From positions 1 to 64,000 of the forward strand of contig NZ_JAUFQB010000063.1 in the NCBI RefSeq assembly GCF_030409525.1: 64,000 nt of DNA, given 5' to 3'. The translations under genes and the position numbers were made by a program. Below the pieces are notes generated by a model. It was not told the origin of the DNA and ran no database searches. It saw nothing but the letters and a program-made list of their open reading frames with translations. The stretch comes from Kaistella yonginensis. GTDB taxonomy: Bacteria; Bacteroidota; Bacteroidia; Flavobacteriales; Weeksellaceae. Each line of letters opens with the position of its first letter. The first letter of the stretch is position 1. Of the stretch, positions 27,395 through 35,491 are shown one piece after another.

Positions 27395-28756
27395 ATGAAA
27401 AGTTTAACAACATACCAAAACTTCTACTTTGTAGGAATCGGCGGCATAGGAATGAGTGCTTTGGCGCGCTATTTCCAAGCCTCGGGAAAAACTGTTTTGG
27501 GTTATGATAAAACCTTAACCAAACTAACCTCTGCCCTAATTTTAGAAGGCATGGATGTCGTTTTTGAAGATGTTGTTACGGAAAAAATTAAAACCTTAAA
27601 TAAAGAAAATACCCTTGTAATCTATACTCCCGCCATTAAAAAATTAGAAATCCTACAGTATTTTGATGACAATGCGTTTACGGTTTTAAAGCGAGCAAAA
27701 GTGCTTGGAATGATTACCGAAAACACCAATTGCATCGCAATTGCAGGAACGCATGGGAAAACGACCACCTCATCATTAGTCGCCCATTTGTGCGAAGAAG
27801 CAAATCTTCCTTTCTCTTGTTTTTTGGGTGGAATAGCAGAAAATTTTAAATCGAATTTTCACTTTAATGGAAATGATATTTCCGTTGTAGAAGCAGATGA
27901 ATACGACAGAAGTTTCTTAACACTGTCTCCGGATTGGGCCGTAATCACCTCCACCGATGCAGATCATCTGGATATTTATGGCGACAATGATACGATCCAA
28001 AAAGGATTTCAGGATTTTGCAGATCTGCTGCCGAAAAATCAACAGCTTTTTGTTCGGAAAGGAATACAGATTGGCCACGAGGCAAAAACCTACGCCGTGA
28101 ATGAAGAAGCCGATTATTACTCCGATAATATACGGGAAATTGGTGATCAAATATATTTTGATTTTCATTCGCCAACCACAGAGATTCATGATTTCGTGTG
28201 GGAAATTCCGGGAATTCATAATGTAGAAAACGCCACGGCTGCGATCGCATTATTGAACAATTTCGGTGTTGATTATGCTACTCTAAAAAAAGGAATTGCC
28301 AGTTTTAAAGGAATTAAAAGACGCTATACCAAGCACAATTACGAAAGTGGAAAAATTTATATCGATGATTATGCGCATCATCCAACGGAATTAAACGCAG
28401 TGATCGGCTCGATCAAAACTTTTTATCCGCACAAGAAATTATTGGTGGTTTTTCAACCGCATCTTTTCAGCAGAACAAAAGATTTCGCTGAGGGTTTTGC
28501 AGAAAGTTTAGAGAAAGCAGACGAATTAATCCTGCTTGATATTTACCCTGCTCGAGAATTACAAGAAAACTTTGCAGGTGTCACTTCCGACTGGTTATTA
28601 GAAAAAATTAAATTAGATAAAAAGGAAGTTTCTACTTTGGAGAACGCCTTTAATATGATAAAAGAAAAAGAGTTTGAGGTATTGCTCACCGTAGGTGCGG
28701 GAAACATTGATACCTTATACGATGGAATTGTAGATTGGCTTGCAGATAAAGAATGA
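27395..28756 (+). CDS. murC: UDP-MurNAc:L-alanine ligase MurC
   Basis: First Mur ligase of the pathway, 453 residues. 'FVGIGGIGMSALARYF' at the N-terminus, P-loop 'IAGTHGKTTTSS', 'VEADEYDRSFL', 'TSTDADHLDIYGD' and 'IDDYAHHPTEL' are MurC signatures. Its stop overlaps the ftsQ start by 4 bases (ATGA), implying coupled translation. Confidence 0.96.
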   Translation: MKSLTTYQNFYFVGIGGIGMSALARYFQASGKTVLGYDKTLTKLTSALILEGMDVVFEDVVTEKIKTLNKENTLVIYTPAIKKLEILQYFDDNAFTVLKRAKVLGMITENTNCIAIAGTHGKTTTSSLVAHLCEEANLPFSCFLGGIAENFKSNFHFNGNDISVVEADEYDRSFLTLSPDWAVITSTDADHLDIYGDNDTIQKGFQDFADLLPKNQQLFVRKGIQIGHEAKTYAVNEEADYYSDNIREIGDQIYFDFHSPTTEIHDFVWEIPGIHNVENATAAIALLNNFGVDYATLKKGIASFKGIKRRYTKHNYESGKIYIDDYAHHPTELNAVIGSIKTFYPHKKLLVVFQPHLFSRTKDFAEGFAESLEKADELILLDIYPARELQENFAGVTSDWLLEKIKLDKKEVSTLENAFNMIKEKEFEVLLTVGAGNIDTLYDGIVDWLADKE

Positions 28757-29616
28757 AAAACAAATTCAGAATATTAAAGATTTTAGTTACAGTAATCACC
28801 TTTGGATTTCTGCTGAGTTTTTCAGTGAAAAGATTCAACGATAAACCTATGGAAAAAGTGACCGTAATATTAAGTCAAACCAAAAATCCAGTATATTTCA
28901 TCGATGAAAAAGATATCAAGGAATTGGTAAAAAAATCAAATCCGACTAAAAAAATTGGAGACCTTAATATTCCCGCTTTAGAGAAGAAGTTAAACCAACT
29001 CCCGGCGGTAGACAGCGCAAATGTTTATTTGAATTTAAACGGAAATTTAAATTTAGATATTAAGCAACGAGTGCCCGCTTTTCGTTTGAATAAAGAAAAT
29101 CGTGATTTTTATGTTGATGCAAAAGGAGTAGAATTCCCGATCTCTAAAAATTATTCTTTCCCTTGCATGCTGGTGATGGGAAATGTAAAAAAATCAGAAT
29201 ATGTAGCATTGGCAGAGCTTGTTGCAAAAATTGACCGCGATGATTTTAGTAAAAAATACTTCATCGGTATTGCTAAAAAGAAAGATAATTATGAATTGTT
29301 AACCAGCGAAGGTTATTTTAAAGTAGAAATTGGTGATTTGGAAAAAATAGACCTAAAGGTAAAAGGCTTCAAAGCTTTTGTAGAAAAATATTTGATTTAT
29401 CAAAACCCAGAAAAGTATACGAAAGTATCGGTGAAATACGAAAACCAAATTGTTACTACGCTGAATCCTAATTTTAAGGATAATGACAGTATTATTTCTG
29501 TGGGGAAAAAGGAACTTGAAAAACTACCTTTAATCAATAAGAAAAAAGCGGAAGCAGAGAAAAAAGCATTAACAGCGCCTAAAAAAGAAAAGAAAGCATT
29601 AGTTAAAATAGAATAA
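28753..29616 (+). CDS. ftsQ: Cell division protein FtsQ
   Basis: Bitopic divisome protein of 287 residues: short cytosolic N-terminus, one transmembrane segment at about 7-24, then a POTRA-like region ('VYFIDEKDIKELVKK...LPAVDSANVYLNLNGNLNLDIKQRVPAFRL', about 45-120) and a beta domain. The C-terminus is Lys/Glu-rich. Position between murC and ftsA and the POTRA pattern make the call firm, although primary sequence is variable in this family. Confidence 0.9.
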   Translation: MKNKFRILKILVTVITFGFLLSFSVKRFNDKPMEKVTVILSQTKNPVYFIDEKDIKELVKKSNPTKKIGDLNIPALEKKLNQLPAVDSANVYLNLNGNLNLDIKQRVPAFRLNKENRDFYVDAKGVEFPISKNYSFPCMLVMGNVKKSEYVALAELVAKIDRDDFSKKYFIGIAKKKDNYELLTSEGYFKVEIGDLEKIDLKVKGFKAFVEKYLIYQNPEKYTKVSVKYENQIVTTLNPNFKDNDSIISVGKKELEKLPLINKKKAEAEKKALTAPKKEKKALVKIE

Positions 29617-29693
29617 TTGAAGTCATAACTTATTAAAACAAGGGTTTAACAATATCGACCTAAAAAATAGTAAAAAATCAAATCGACATAAAA

Positions 29694-31067
29694 ATGGAAA
29701 ATAACGAGTATTCAGTAGGCCTCGACATTGGTACCACAAAGATTGTGGCCATCGTTGGGCGCCGAAACACCCACGGAAAAATTGAGGTTCTCGGCGTTGG
29801 GACCGCAAAAAGTTTAGGAGTTCACAAAGGCATTGTGAACAATATTTCCCAAACCATTCAATCCATCAAAGCCGCCGTAGCCCAAGCGCAATCAAGTGCT
29901 GGCGTTGCCATTCAAAAAGTTACCGTTGGTATTGCGGGCAAACATATTCGTTCGCTCCAACATTCGGACTATATCATGCGCGAAAATCCGGATCAATATA
30001 TTACCGATGACGACATTGAAAAACTAAAAGATCAGGTTAAACAATTGGTGATGTTGCCGGGTGAGGAAATTATTCACGTACTTCCCCAGGAATACAAAGT
30101 GGACTCTCAAGGCGAAATTCAGGAACCAGTTGGTATGCACGGAACGCGCTTGGAAGCGAATTTTCACGTGGTTGTTGGCCAAATGGGAAGCATTAGAAAT
30201 ATTGCCAGATGTGTGCGTGAAGCTGGTTTAGAAATGGAAGCCTTGACCCTTGAACCCTTGGCTTCCTCCGAAGCAGTGTTGACCAAAGAAGAAAAAGAAG
30301 CGGGTGTTGCCATCGTAGATATCGGCGGTGGAACCACAGATATTGCAATTTTTAAAGACAATATTATTCGTCACACCTGCGTAATTCCTTACGGTGGTGG
30401 CATTATTACCGATGACATTAAAGAAGGCTGTTCCATTATTGAAAAACACGCCGAAAAACTGAAAGTGAATTTCGGATCAGCCGTTCCGGAACTCGAAAAA
30501 GACACTACTTTCGTCACCATTCCTGGGTTACACGGTAGACCAGATAAAGAAATTTCATTGAAAACATTAGCGCAAATCGTAAGTGCAAGAGTAGAAGAGA
30601 TTTTGGAAATGGTCAATACGGAGTTGAAGGCCTATGGAGCTTTTGAACAAAAGAAAAAATTAATTGCAGGAATCGTACTGACCGGTGGTGGCTCAAACCT
30701 TCGTCACCTTCGTCAGCTCGCAAATTACACCACAGGTTTCGATAGCAGAATCGGTTTTGCTAATGAATATGTGACCAACGATAAGAGCCAGCATTTAAAA
30801 GGCCCGGAATATGCAACTGCCATTGGTTTACTCATGGAAAGTCTAAAAATCCGTGACAAGAAAAATGCACCAGAACAAATAGAAATAAAAGAAGAGATTT
30901 TCGCAAATGAGAAAACAGAGGAAACCATTAATGAACTTTTACAACAAGATGAAATTCTGACTAAAGAAGAAGTGGTGGCACAATCAGCAGAAAAAAGACG
31001 AAACAAGTTGACCATCGGTCAAAAAATAATGGAAAGCGTAAAAAAATTCTTTGAAGAAGTTGAATAA
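29694..31067 (+). CDS. ftsA: Cell division ATPase FtsA
   Basis: Actin-like ATPase of 457 residues that tethers FtsZ to the membrane. 'YSVGLDIGTTKIVAIVG' (phosphate 1), 'VAIVDIGGGTTDIAIF' (phosphate 2) and 'GIVLTGGGSNLRHL' (adenosine) are visible, and the 1C subdomain replaces actin's 2B. The C-terminal 'IGQKIMESVKKFFEEV' is the amphipathic membrane-targeting helix. A ~77-base AT-rich gap precedes it; ftsZ follows 16 bases later. Confidence 0.97.
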   Translation: MENNEYSVGLDIGTTKIVAIVGRRNTHGKIEVLGVGTAKSLGVHKGIVNNISQTIQSIKAAVAQAQSSAGVAIQKVTVGIAGKHIRSLQHSDYIMRENPDQYITDDDIEKLKDQVKQLVMLPGEEIIHVLPQEYKVDSQGEIQEPVGMHGTRLEANFHVVVGQMGSIRNIARCVREAGLEMEALTLEPLASSEAVLTKEEKEAGVAIVDIGGGTTDIAIFKDNIIRHTCVIPYGGGIITDDIKEGCSIIEKHAEKLKVNFGSAVPELEKDTTFVTIPGLHGRPDKEISLKTLAQIVSARVEEILEMVNTELKAYGAFEQKKKLIAGIVLTGGGSNLRHLRQLANYTTGFDSRIGFANEYVTNDKSQHLKGPEYATAIGLLMESLKIRDKKNAPEQIEIKEEIFANEKTEETINELLQQDEILTKEEVVAQSAEKRRNKLTIGQKIMESVKKFFEEVE

Positions 31068-31083
31068 TTAAAAAACCAAGTCT

Positions 31084-32901
31084 ATGGAAAATATAAACAC
31101 TCCTGGATTTTCATTTGATTTACCAAAAGGAAATTCATCAATCATTAAAGTAATCGGCGTAGGTGGCGGTGGCAATAATGCCCTGAAGCACATGTACGAA
31201 AGAGGAATTCATGGCGTAGATTTCGTCATATGTAATACCGATTCACAAACTTTAGATAACAATCCGGTTACCAATAAAGTGCAATTGGGTCTTACAATCA
31301 CTGAAGGCTTAGGCGCTGGTGCAGATCCTGAAGTGGGCGAAAAAGCAGCCATCGAAAGCATCGAAGATATCAAAGCAGCGATGGGACAAAACACCAAAAT
31401 GGTTTTCATCACGGCAGGAATGGGCGGTGGGACCGGCACTGGTGCTGCTCCGATCATCGCAAAAGTAGCAAAAGATATGGGAATTCTGACCATCGGCATC
31501 GTCACCGTACCTTTTAGTTTTGAAGGAAAGAGAAGATTAGAACAGGCTGATTTGGGTTTAGAAAAACTACGAAATAACGTAGACTCGCTGATTGTCATTA
31601 ATAATGATAAATTACGCCAACAGTTTGGAAATCTAGGCTTTAAATCGGGATTCTCTAAAGCGGATGAGGTATTAACCAACGCTGCAAAAGGTATGGCAGA
31701 AGTGATTACCGGCTATTTTGATGTGAACATTGACTTCCGAGATGCAAAATCCGTCTTGGAAAACTCCGGCACCGCCTTAATGTCGAACGGAGTTGCTTCT
31801 GGTGAAAATAAAGCCGAAGAAGCAGTGAAAAAAGCCCTGGATTCCCCATTATTGAATGACAACAAAATTACCGGTGCTCGAAACGTATTGTTGTTGATCA
31901 GAAGTGGTTCTGAAGAAGTGACCATGGATGAAATCGGGGTAATTATGGATCACATTCAGCAAGAAGCTGGGCATACGGCAGATATTATTTTTGGAGTCGG
32001 CACCGATGAAGAATTAGGCGATGCAGTTAGCGTATTGGTTATTGCAACTGGCTTTTCAAAAGATCATCAAAAAAATTCTGGCGTTACCGAAAAGGTAAAT
32101 TTCACTTTATCTGATTCAATTGAACCGGTTAGAAAAAGAGATAATGCTTTTAAACCTGCCTCGGATGAAGAGAAAAGCACAAAAGACCCTTTCCCTTCGA
32201 AAAATCTTTTTATTTTAGATGATGAAGATGATTTCCCGACGAATGAATTTCAAGTAAAAACAGTAGAGAAAAAGAGAGTTATAGAAAGAGAAGCACCGGT
32301 TGAACATCATCGTTTTCCAGAGGGTGACCATTCTCCGGAAAGCTATCAAGAAGAAACTTCAGAGCTGGATCTATTTACTTATGAAGAGGATTTGATTGAA
32401 GAACCGCTTTCTCATGCATTCACTTTTGAAACCGAAGAGAGAAAAGAAGAAAAAATTATTGAAAACGAACCTACTTTTACGGAAGAAAAACCAATGGAAT
32501 ACAGTTTTTTCGTAAACGAACCGATTGACGAGCCGACCGTTGAAACACCGCAGCCGAAAGCAATCATCAAAGAAGAACCGGTTCAAAAATCCGTACCTCA
32601 GGTCGTAGAACAAGTGGTAGAAACAAGCCTGTTCGATGTGGAAGATGATTTTACCTTCATTAATAAAACGCCAAACAGCGAGAAAGTTTTAGAAAGAAGA
32701 AATAAATTGAAACAATTCAATTCGAGATATCAGAACTTTGAACTTGAAGATGAATTTGAAACAATTCCAGCCTTTAGAAGAAAAAACATCTCCATTGGCC
32801 AAGAAAATGCTTCTGATCAAAAAATAACCAATTTCTTAACGGAAAGCGATGGCAAAATGCAGGTTAAAGAAAATCGTTTTTTAAATAAAGACGTAGATTA
32901 A
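31084..32901 (+). CDS. ftsZ: Cell division GTPase FtsZ with long C-terminal linker
   Basis: Tubulin-like GTPase of 605 residues that forms the Z ring. The GTPase core (about 1-340) has 'GVGGGGNNAL', the tubulin signature 'GGGTGTGAAP' near 113-122, and 'NFGF/DFRDAKSVL' region residues. A ~220-residue acidic, low-complexity linker follows. A motif resembling the E. coli FtsA/ZipA-binding peptide, 'TIPAFRRKN', lies at about 560-568, with a further 37 residues after it. Length is long for FtsZ but usual for Bacteroidota. Confidence 0.97.
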   Translation: MENINTPGFSFDLPKGNSSIIKVIGVGGGGNNALKHMYERGIHGVDFVICNTDSQTLDNNPVTNKVQLGLTITEGLGAGADPEVGEKAAIESIEDIKAAMGQNTKMVFITAGMGGGTGTGAAPIIAKVAKDMGILTIGIVTVPFSFEGKRRLEQADLGLEKLRNNVDSLIVINNDKLRQQFGNLGFKSGFSKADEVLTNAAKGMAEVITGYFDVNIDFRDAKSVLENSGTALMSNGVASGENKAEEAVKKALDSPLLNDNKITGARNVLLLIRSGSEEVTMDEIGVIMDHIQQEAGHTADIIFGVGTDEELGDAVSVLVIATGFSKDHQKNSGVTEKVNFTLSDSIEPVRKRDNAFKPASDEEKSTKDPFPSKNLFILDDEDDFPTNEFQVKTVEKKRVIEREAPVEHHRFPEGDHSPESYQEETSELDLFTYEEDLIEEPLSHAFTFETEERKEEKIIENEPTFTEEKPMEYSFFVNEPIDEPTVETPQPKAIIKEEPVQKSVPQVVEQVVETSLFDVEDDFTFINKTPNSEKVLERRNKLKQFNSRYQNFELEDEFETIPAFRRKNISIGQENASDQKITNFLTESDGKMQVKENRFLNKDVD

Positions 32902-32968
32902 TAATTGAAGGTAACAATCTACTGGTTTACCAAGATGGCAAATTAGAAAAAAAGGCGTCACAAATTGC

Positions 32969-33056
32969 TACATTGCTACATTGTTACATTGCTACATTGT
33001 TACATTGGTACATTGGTTCATTGGTACATTGGTACATCGTTACATTGTTACATCGT
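32969..33056 (+). repeat. Octanucleotide tandem repeat (TACATTGN)11
   Basis: Eleven consecutive 8-base units of the form TACATTGN (variants TTCATTGG and TACATCGT occur), preceded by one degenerate unit. It fills most of the 173-base gap between ftsZ and the YqeY gene. There are no spacers of CRISPR type. Confidence 0.9.
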
Positions 33057-33074
33057 TTTAATATATAAAAAATT

Positions 33075-33521
33075 ATGAGTTTAGAAATCACCATTAGCGA
33101 CGCGATTAAAGACGCGATGCGCGCAAAAGATAAAGTAGCACTAGATGCTTTGCGTGCTGTAAAATCTCAAATCCTACTGCTGAAAACAGAAGCGAAAGGA
33201 GCCGAAGTTTCTGCCGAACAAGAAATTGCAATTTTGCAAAGAATGATTAAGCAGCGAAAAGATTCCTACGACCAGTTTACCGCTCAAAACAGAAGCGATC
33301 TTGCCGAGGTAGAAGAAGCGCAGAGCAAAGTTATTGAGGGGTATTTACCGCAACAAATGAGCAGTGAAGAACTGGAAACCGCGATGAAGGAAATCATCGC
33401 AACAACAGGCGCAACCAGCGCGAAAGATTTAGGAAAAGTAATGGGAATGGCCAGTAAAAACCTGGCCGGAAAGAGTGACGGAAAGAGTATTTCTGACATG
33501 GCAAAAAAATTACTTTCATAA
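33075..33521 (+). CDS. GatB/YqeY domain protein
   Basis: Cytosolic protein of 148 residues of the YqeY type, related to the C-terminal domain of GatB: 'AMRAKDKVALDALRAVKSQILLLKTE', 'AILQRMIKQRKDSYDQF', 'VIEGYLPQQMS' and 'DLGKVMGMASKNLAGKSDGKSISDMAKKLL'. A role in tRNA-dependent amidation or tRNA binding has been suggested for the family but is not proven for stand-alone members. It is the last gene of the dcw run and is followed by a terminator. Confidence 0.88.
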   Translation: MSLEITISDAIKDAMRAKDKVALDALRAVKSQILLLKTEAKGAEVSAEQEIAILQRMIKQRKDSYDQFTAQNRSDLAEVEEAQSKVIEGYLPQQMSSEELETAMKEIIATTGATSAKDLGKVMGMASKNLAGKSDGKSISDMAKKLLS

Positions 33522-33564
33522 AGGAAAAGTTAGGATATACAACCTATGCATATCGATTTGATTG

Positions 33565-33593
33565 AAACCCGGAACATTTACTGTTTCGGGTTT
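33565..33593 (+). terminator. Terminator at the end of the dcw run
   Basis: AAACCCG (33565-33571) pairs with CGGGTTT (33587-33593), with additional GAAAC/GTTTC pairing possible in the loop, followed by a T run. It closes the ftsZ-yqeY region and covers the longest possible start of the antiporter frame. Confidence 0.75.
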
Positions 33594-33624
33594 TTTATTT
33601 TCTTACATTTATAGAAATATTTTT

Positions 33625-34881
33625 ATGCAGCTTTATCACTATTTTACCATTATTATTATACTTGCCGCAGCTTTTGGCTACTTTAACAAGAGATTTATGA
33701 AGCTGCCCAGGACCATCGGTGTGATGATTATCGCTTTACTCACTTCACTGGTTATTGTCTTGGCAGCCTCCTACTTTCCAGATCTGTTTATTCAGACAAA
33801 AAATATGATTCTGTCGATTGATTTTTATACCATTCTGATGGAAGTCATGCTGAGTTTTCTACTATTCGCCGGTTCGATTCATATTAAATTAAATGACATT
33901 AAATCTGAACGAGCGCCTATAATTGCATTCTCAACCATAGGGGTTCTAATCTCAACCGCCATTGTAGGGGTTTTAATGTACTGGCTGTTACAAGCTTTTG
34001 GGTTACATGTTCCCTTCATCAGTTGCCTCCTTTTTGGCGCGCTAATTTCCCCCACAGATCCAATTGCCGTTCTAGGAATTTTAAAATCTGCCAATATTCC
34101 AAAATCCTTGGAAACTAAAATATCGGGTGAAAGTTTATTTAATGATGGTGTTGCGGTAGTCATATTCGTTGCTATTTTCGAAATATCACAGGTCGGCTTT
34201 GCCAATATGGGATTTTTTGATATTGCGATTTTATTTTTAAAAGAAGCCGGTGGTGGTATTTTATTAGGAACACTGCTGGGAAGCTTAGGAACCTACGTTC
34301 TAAAGACGATTGATGATTATTCAGTGGAAGTCATGATCACCTTAGCGATGGTCATGGGCGGTTATTGGCTGGCATCCTGGCTGCACATCAGTGGACCTTT
34401 AGCGATGGTTGTGGCCGGCATATTCATCGGAAACCGAGGTAGAGCGGTTGGAATGAGTAGCATTACTGAGGAATATATTGATAAGTTCTGGGAAATAATA
34501 GATGAAATTTTAAATGCTGTTTTGTTCTTGCTGATCGGATTAGAGTTACTGGTTATTAATTTTGAAAATATTTATATTTTAATAGGAATAATTGCTATTT
34601 TCATCGTTCTTTTGGCTCGATTTATCTCAGTCGGCATCCCATTCTTACTATTAAAGAAACGGGTGAAGTTTGAGGAAAATTCCTTTCCAATTTTGGTTTG
34701 GGGAGGCCTACGTGGTGGTATTTCAGTAGCATTAGCATTGGCATTGCCCAGAGAGACCTCCGGTGATATGTTCGTTGCGATTACCTATATTATTGTACTG
34801 TTCTCCATTATTGTTCAAGGTTTAACCATTGGCAATCTTGCCAAAAGAATGACACGAAAATCAGCCAAAAAGGCACAATAG
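33625..34881 (+). CDS. CPA1-type Na+(K+)/H+ antiporter
   Basis: Membrane antiporter of 418 residues from the ATG at 33625 (MQLYHYFTIIII...); the longer frame begins inside the preceding terminator and is rejected. About 12 transmembrane segments. The ion-site motifs of the NhaP/CPA1 family are present: 'GALISPTDPIAVLGIL' and 'GESLFNDGVAVVIFVAIFE' (the ND pair), plus 'WGGLRGGISVALALALP'. Role in pH and Na+ homeostasis is inferred from family; which ions it carries is not readable. Confidence 0.9.
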   Translation: MQLYHYFTIIIILAAAFGYFNKRFMKLPRTIGVMIIALLTSLVIVLAASYFPDLFIQTKNMILSIDFYTILMEVMLSFLLFAGSIHIKLNDIKSERAPIIAFSTIGVLISTAIVGVLMYWLLQAFGLHVPFISCLLFGALISPTDPIAVLGILKSANIPKSLETKISGESLFNDGVAVVIFVAIFEISQVGFANMGFFDIAILFLKEAGGGILLGTLLGSLGTYVLKTIDDYSVEVMITLAMVMGGYWLASWLHISGPLAMVVAGIFIGNRGRAVGMSSITEEYIDKFWEIIDEILNAVLFLLIGLELLVINFENIYILIGIIAIFIVLLARFISVGIPFLLLKKRVKFEENSFPILVWGGLRGGISVALALALPRETSGDMFVAITYIIVLFSIIVQGLTIGNLAKRMTRKSAKKAQ

Positions 34882-34936
34882 AAAATTGGTATTGTTTTGA
34901 TTGTATAGATCACGTTGCGATTAATTAAAAAAGAAT

Positions 34937-34944
34937 TAATTTTG
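34937..34944 (+). promoter_or_regulatory. -7 promoter element for the bacilliredoxin gene
   Basis: TAATTTTG matches TAnnTTTG, 35 bases before the ATG at 34980. Confidence 0.55.
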
Positions 34945-34979
34945 CAGCTCAATAAATTAACACCTAAAATACAAACAAT

Positions 34980-35390
34980 ATGTATCCAGATGATTTAGTA
35001 ATGCCAATGAAGCATGAACTAACCGATAAAGGTTTTGAGGATTTAACCACTGCTGAAGCCGTAAATCAAGCCATTAAAAAAGAAGGAACCACACTGTTAA
35101 TGATTAACTCTGTATGTGGTTGTGCAGCTGGTGCTGCAAGACCTGGTGCTGTTTTTTCACTCACCGGTGATAAAAAACCAGAAAATCTAATTACGGTTTT
35201 CGCTGGCGTAGATAAAGAAGCGGTTGATGAAGCCCGTAAATTTTTGGCACCCTTTCCGCCGAGCTCACCATGTATAGCCCTTTTCAAAGATGGCGAGTTG
35301 GTTCACATGCTCGAAAGACACCACATTGAAGGAAATCCTGCAGGCGCAATTGCGGCAAACTTGCAAGGCGCTTATCAAGAATACTGCTAA
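34980..35390 (+). CDS. BrxA/BrxB family bacilliredoxin (YphP/YqiW)
   Basis: Thioredoxin-fold protein of 136 residues with the CGC active site in 'NSVCGCAAGAARPG' typical of the YphP/YqiW family, and 'FPPSSPCIALFKDGELVHMLERHHIEG' in the second half. In Firmicutes these remove bacillithiol from mixed disulfides; some Bacteroidota also make bacillithiol, so a de-bacillithiolation role is plausible but inferred. Single gene with its own promoter and terminator. Confidence 0.92.
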   Translation: MYPDDLVMPMKHELTDKGFEDLTTAEAVNQAIKKEGTTLLMINSVCGCAAGAARPGAVFSLTGDKKPENLITVFAGVDKEAVDEARKFLAPFPPSSPCIALFKDGELVHMLERHHIEGNPAGAIAANLQGAYQEYC

Positions 35391-35409
35391 AATTAGATTT
35401 TAGTAATCA

Positions 35410-35437
35410 AAATTCCGCTTTTCAGAAGGCGGAATTT
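35410..35437 (+). terminator. Terminator after the bacilliredoxin gene
   Basis: Perfect 9-bp stem AAATTCCGC (35410-35418) with GCGGAATTT (35429-35437), followed by T residues. Confidence 0.85.
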
Positions 35438-35478
35438 TTTTGTAATCCAAAGCATAAGACCTTTTAGCAGAAATATAT

Positions 35479-35486
35479 TATATTTG
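35479..35486 (+). promoter_or_regulatory. -7 promoter element for the GH3 gene (near-leaderless)
   Basis: TATATTTG matches TAnnTTTG and ends 5 bases before the ATG at 35492, predicting a leader of only a few bases. Confidence 0.6.
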
Positions 35487-35491
35487 TCGAT

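Noticed and set aside
32969-33056. Possible CRISPR array after ftsZ
   Set aside because: The units are contiguous 8-mers with no unique spacers, and no cas genes are present.
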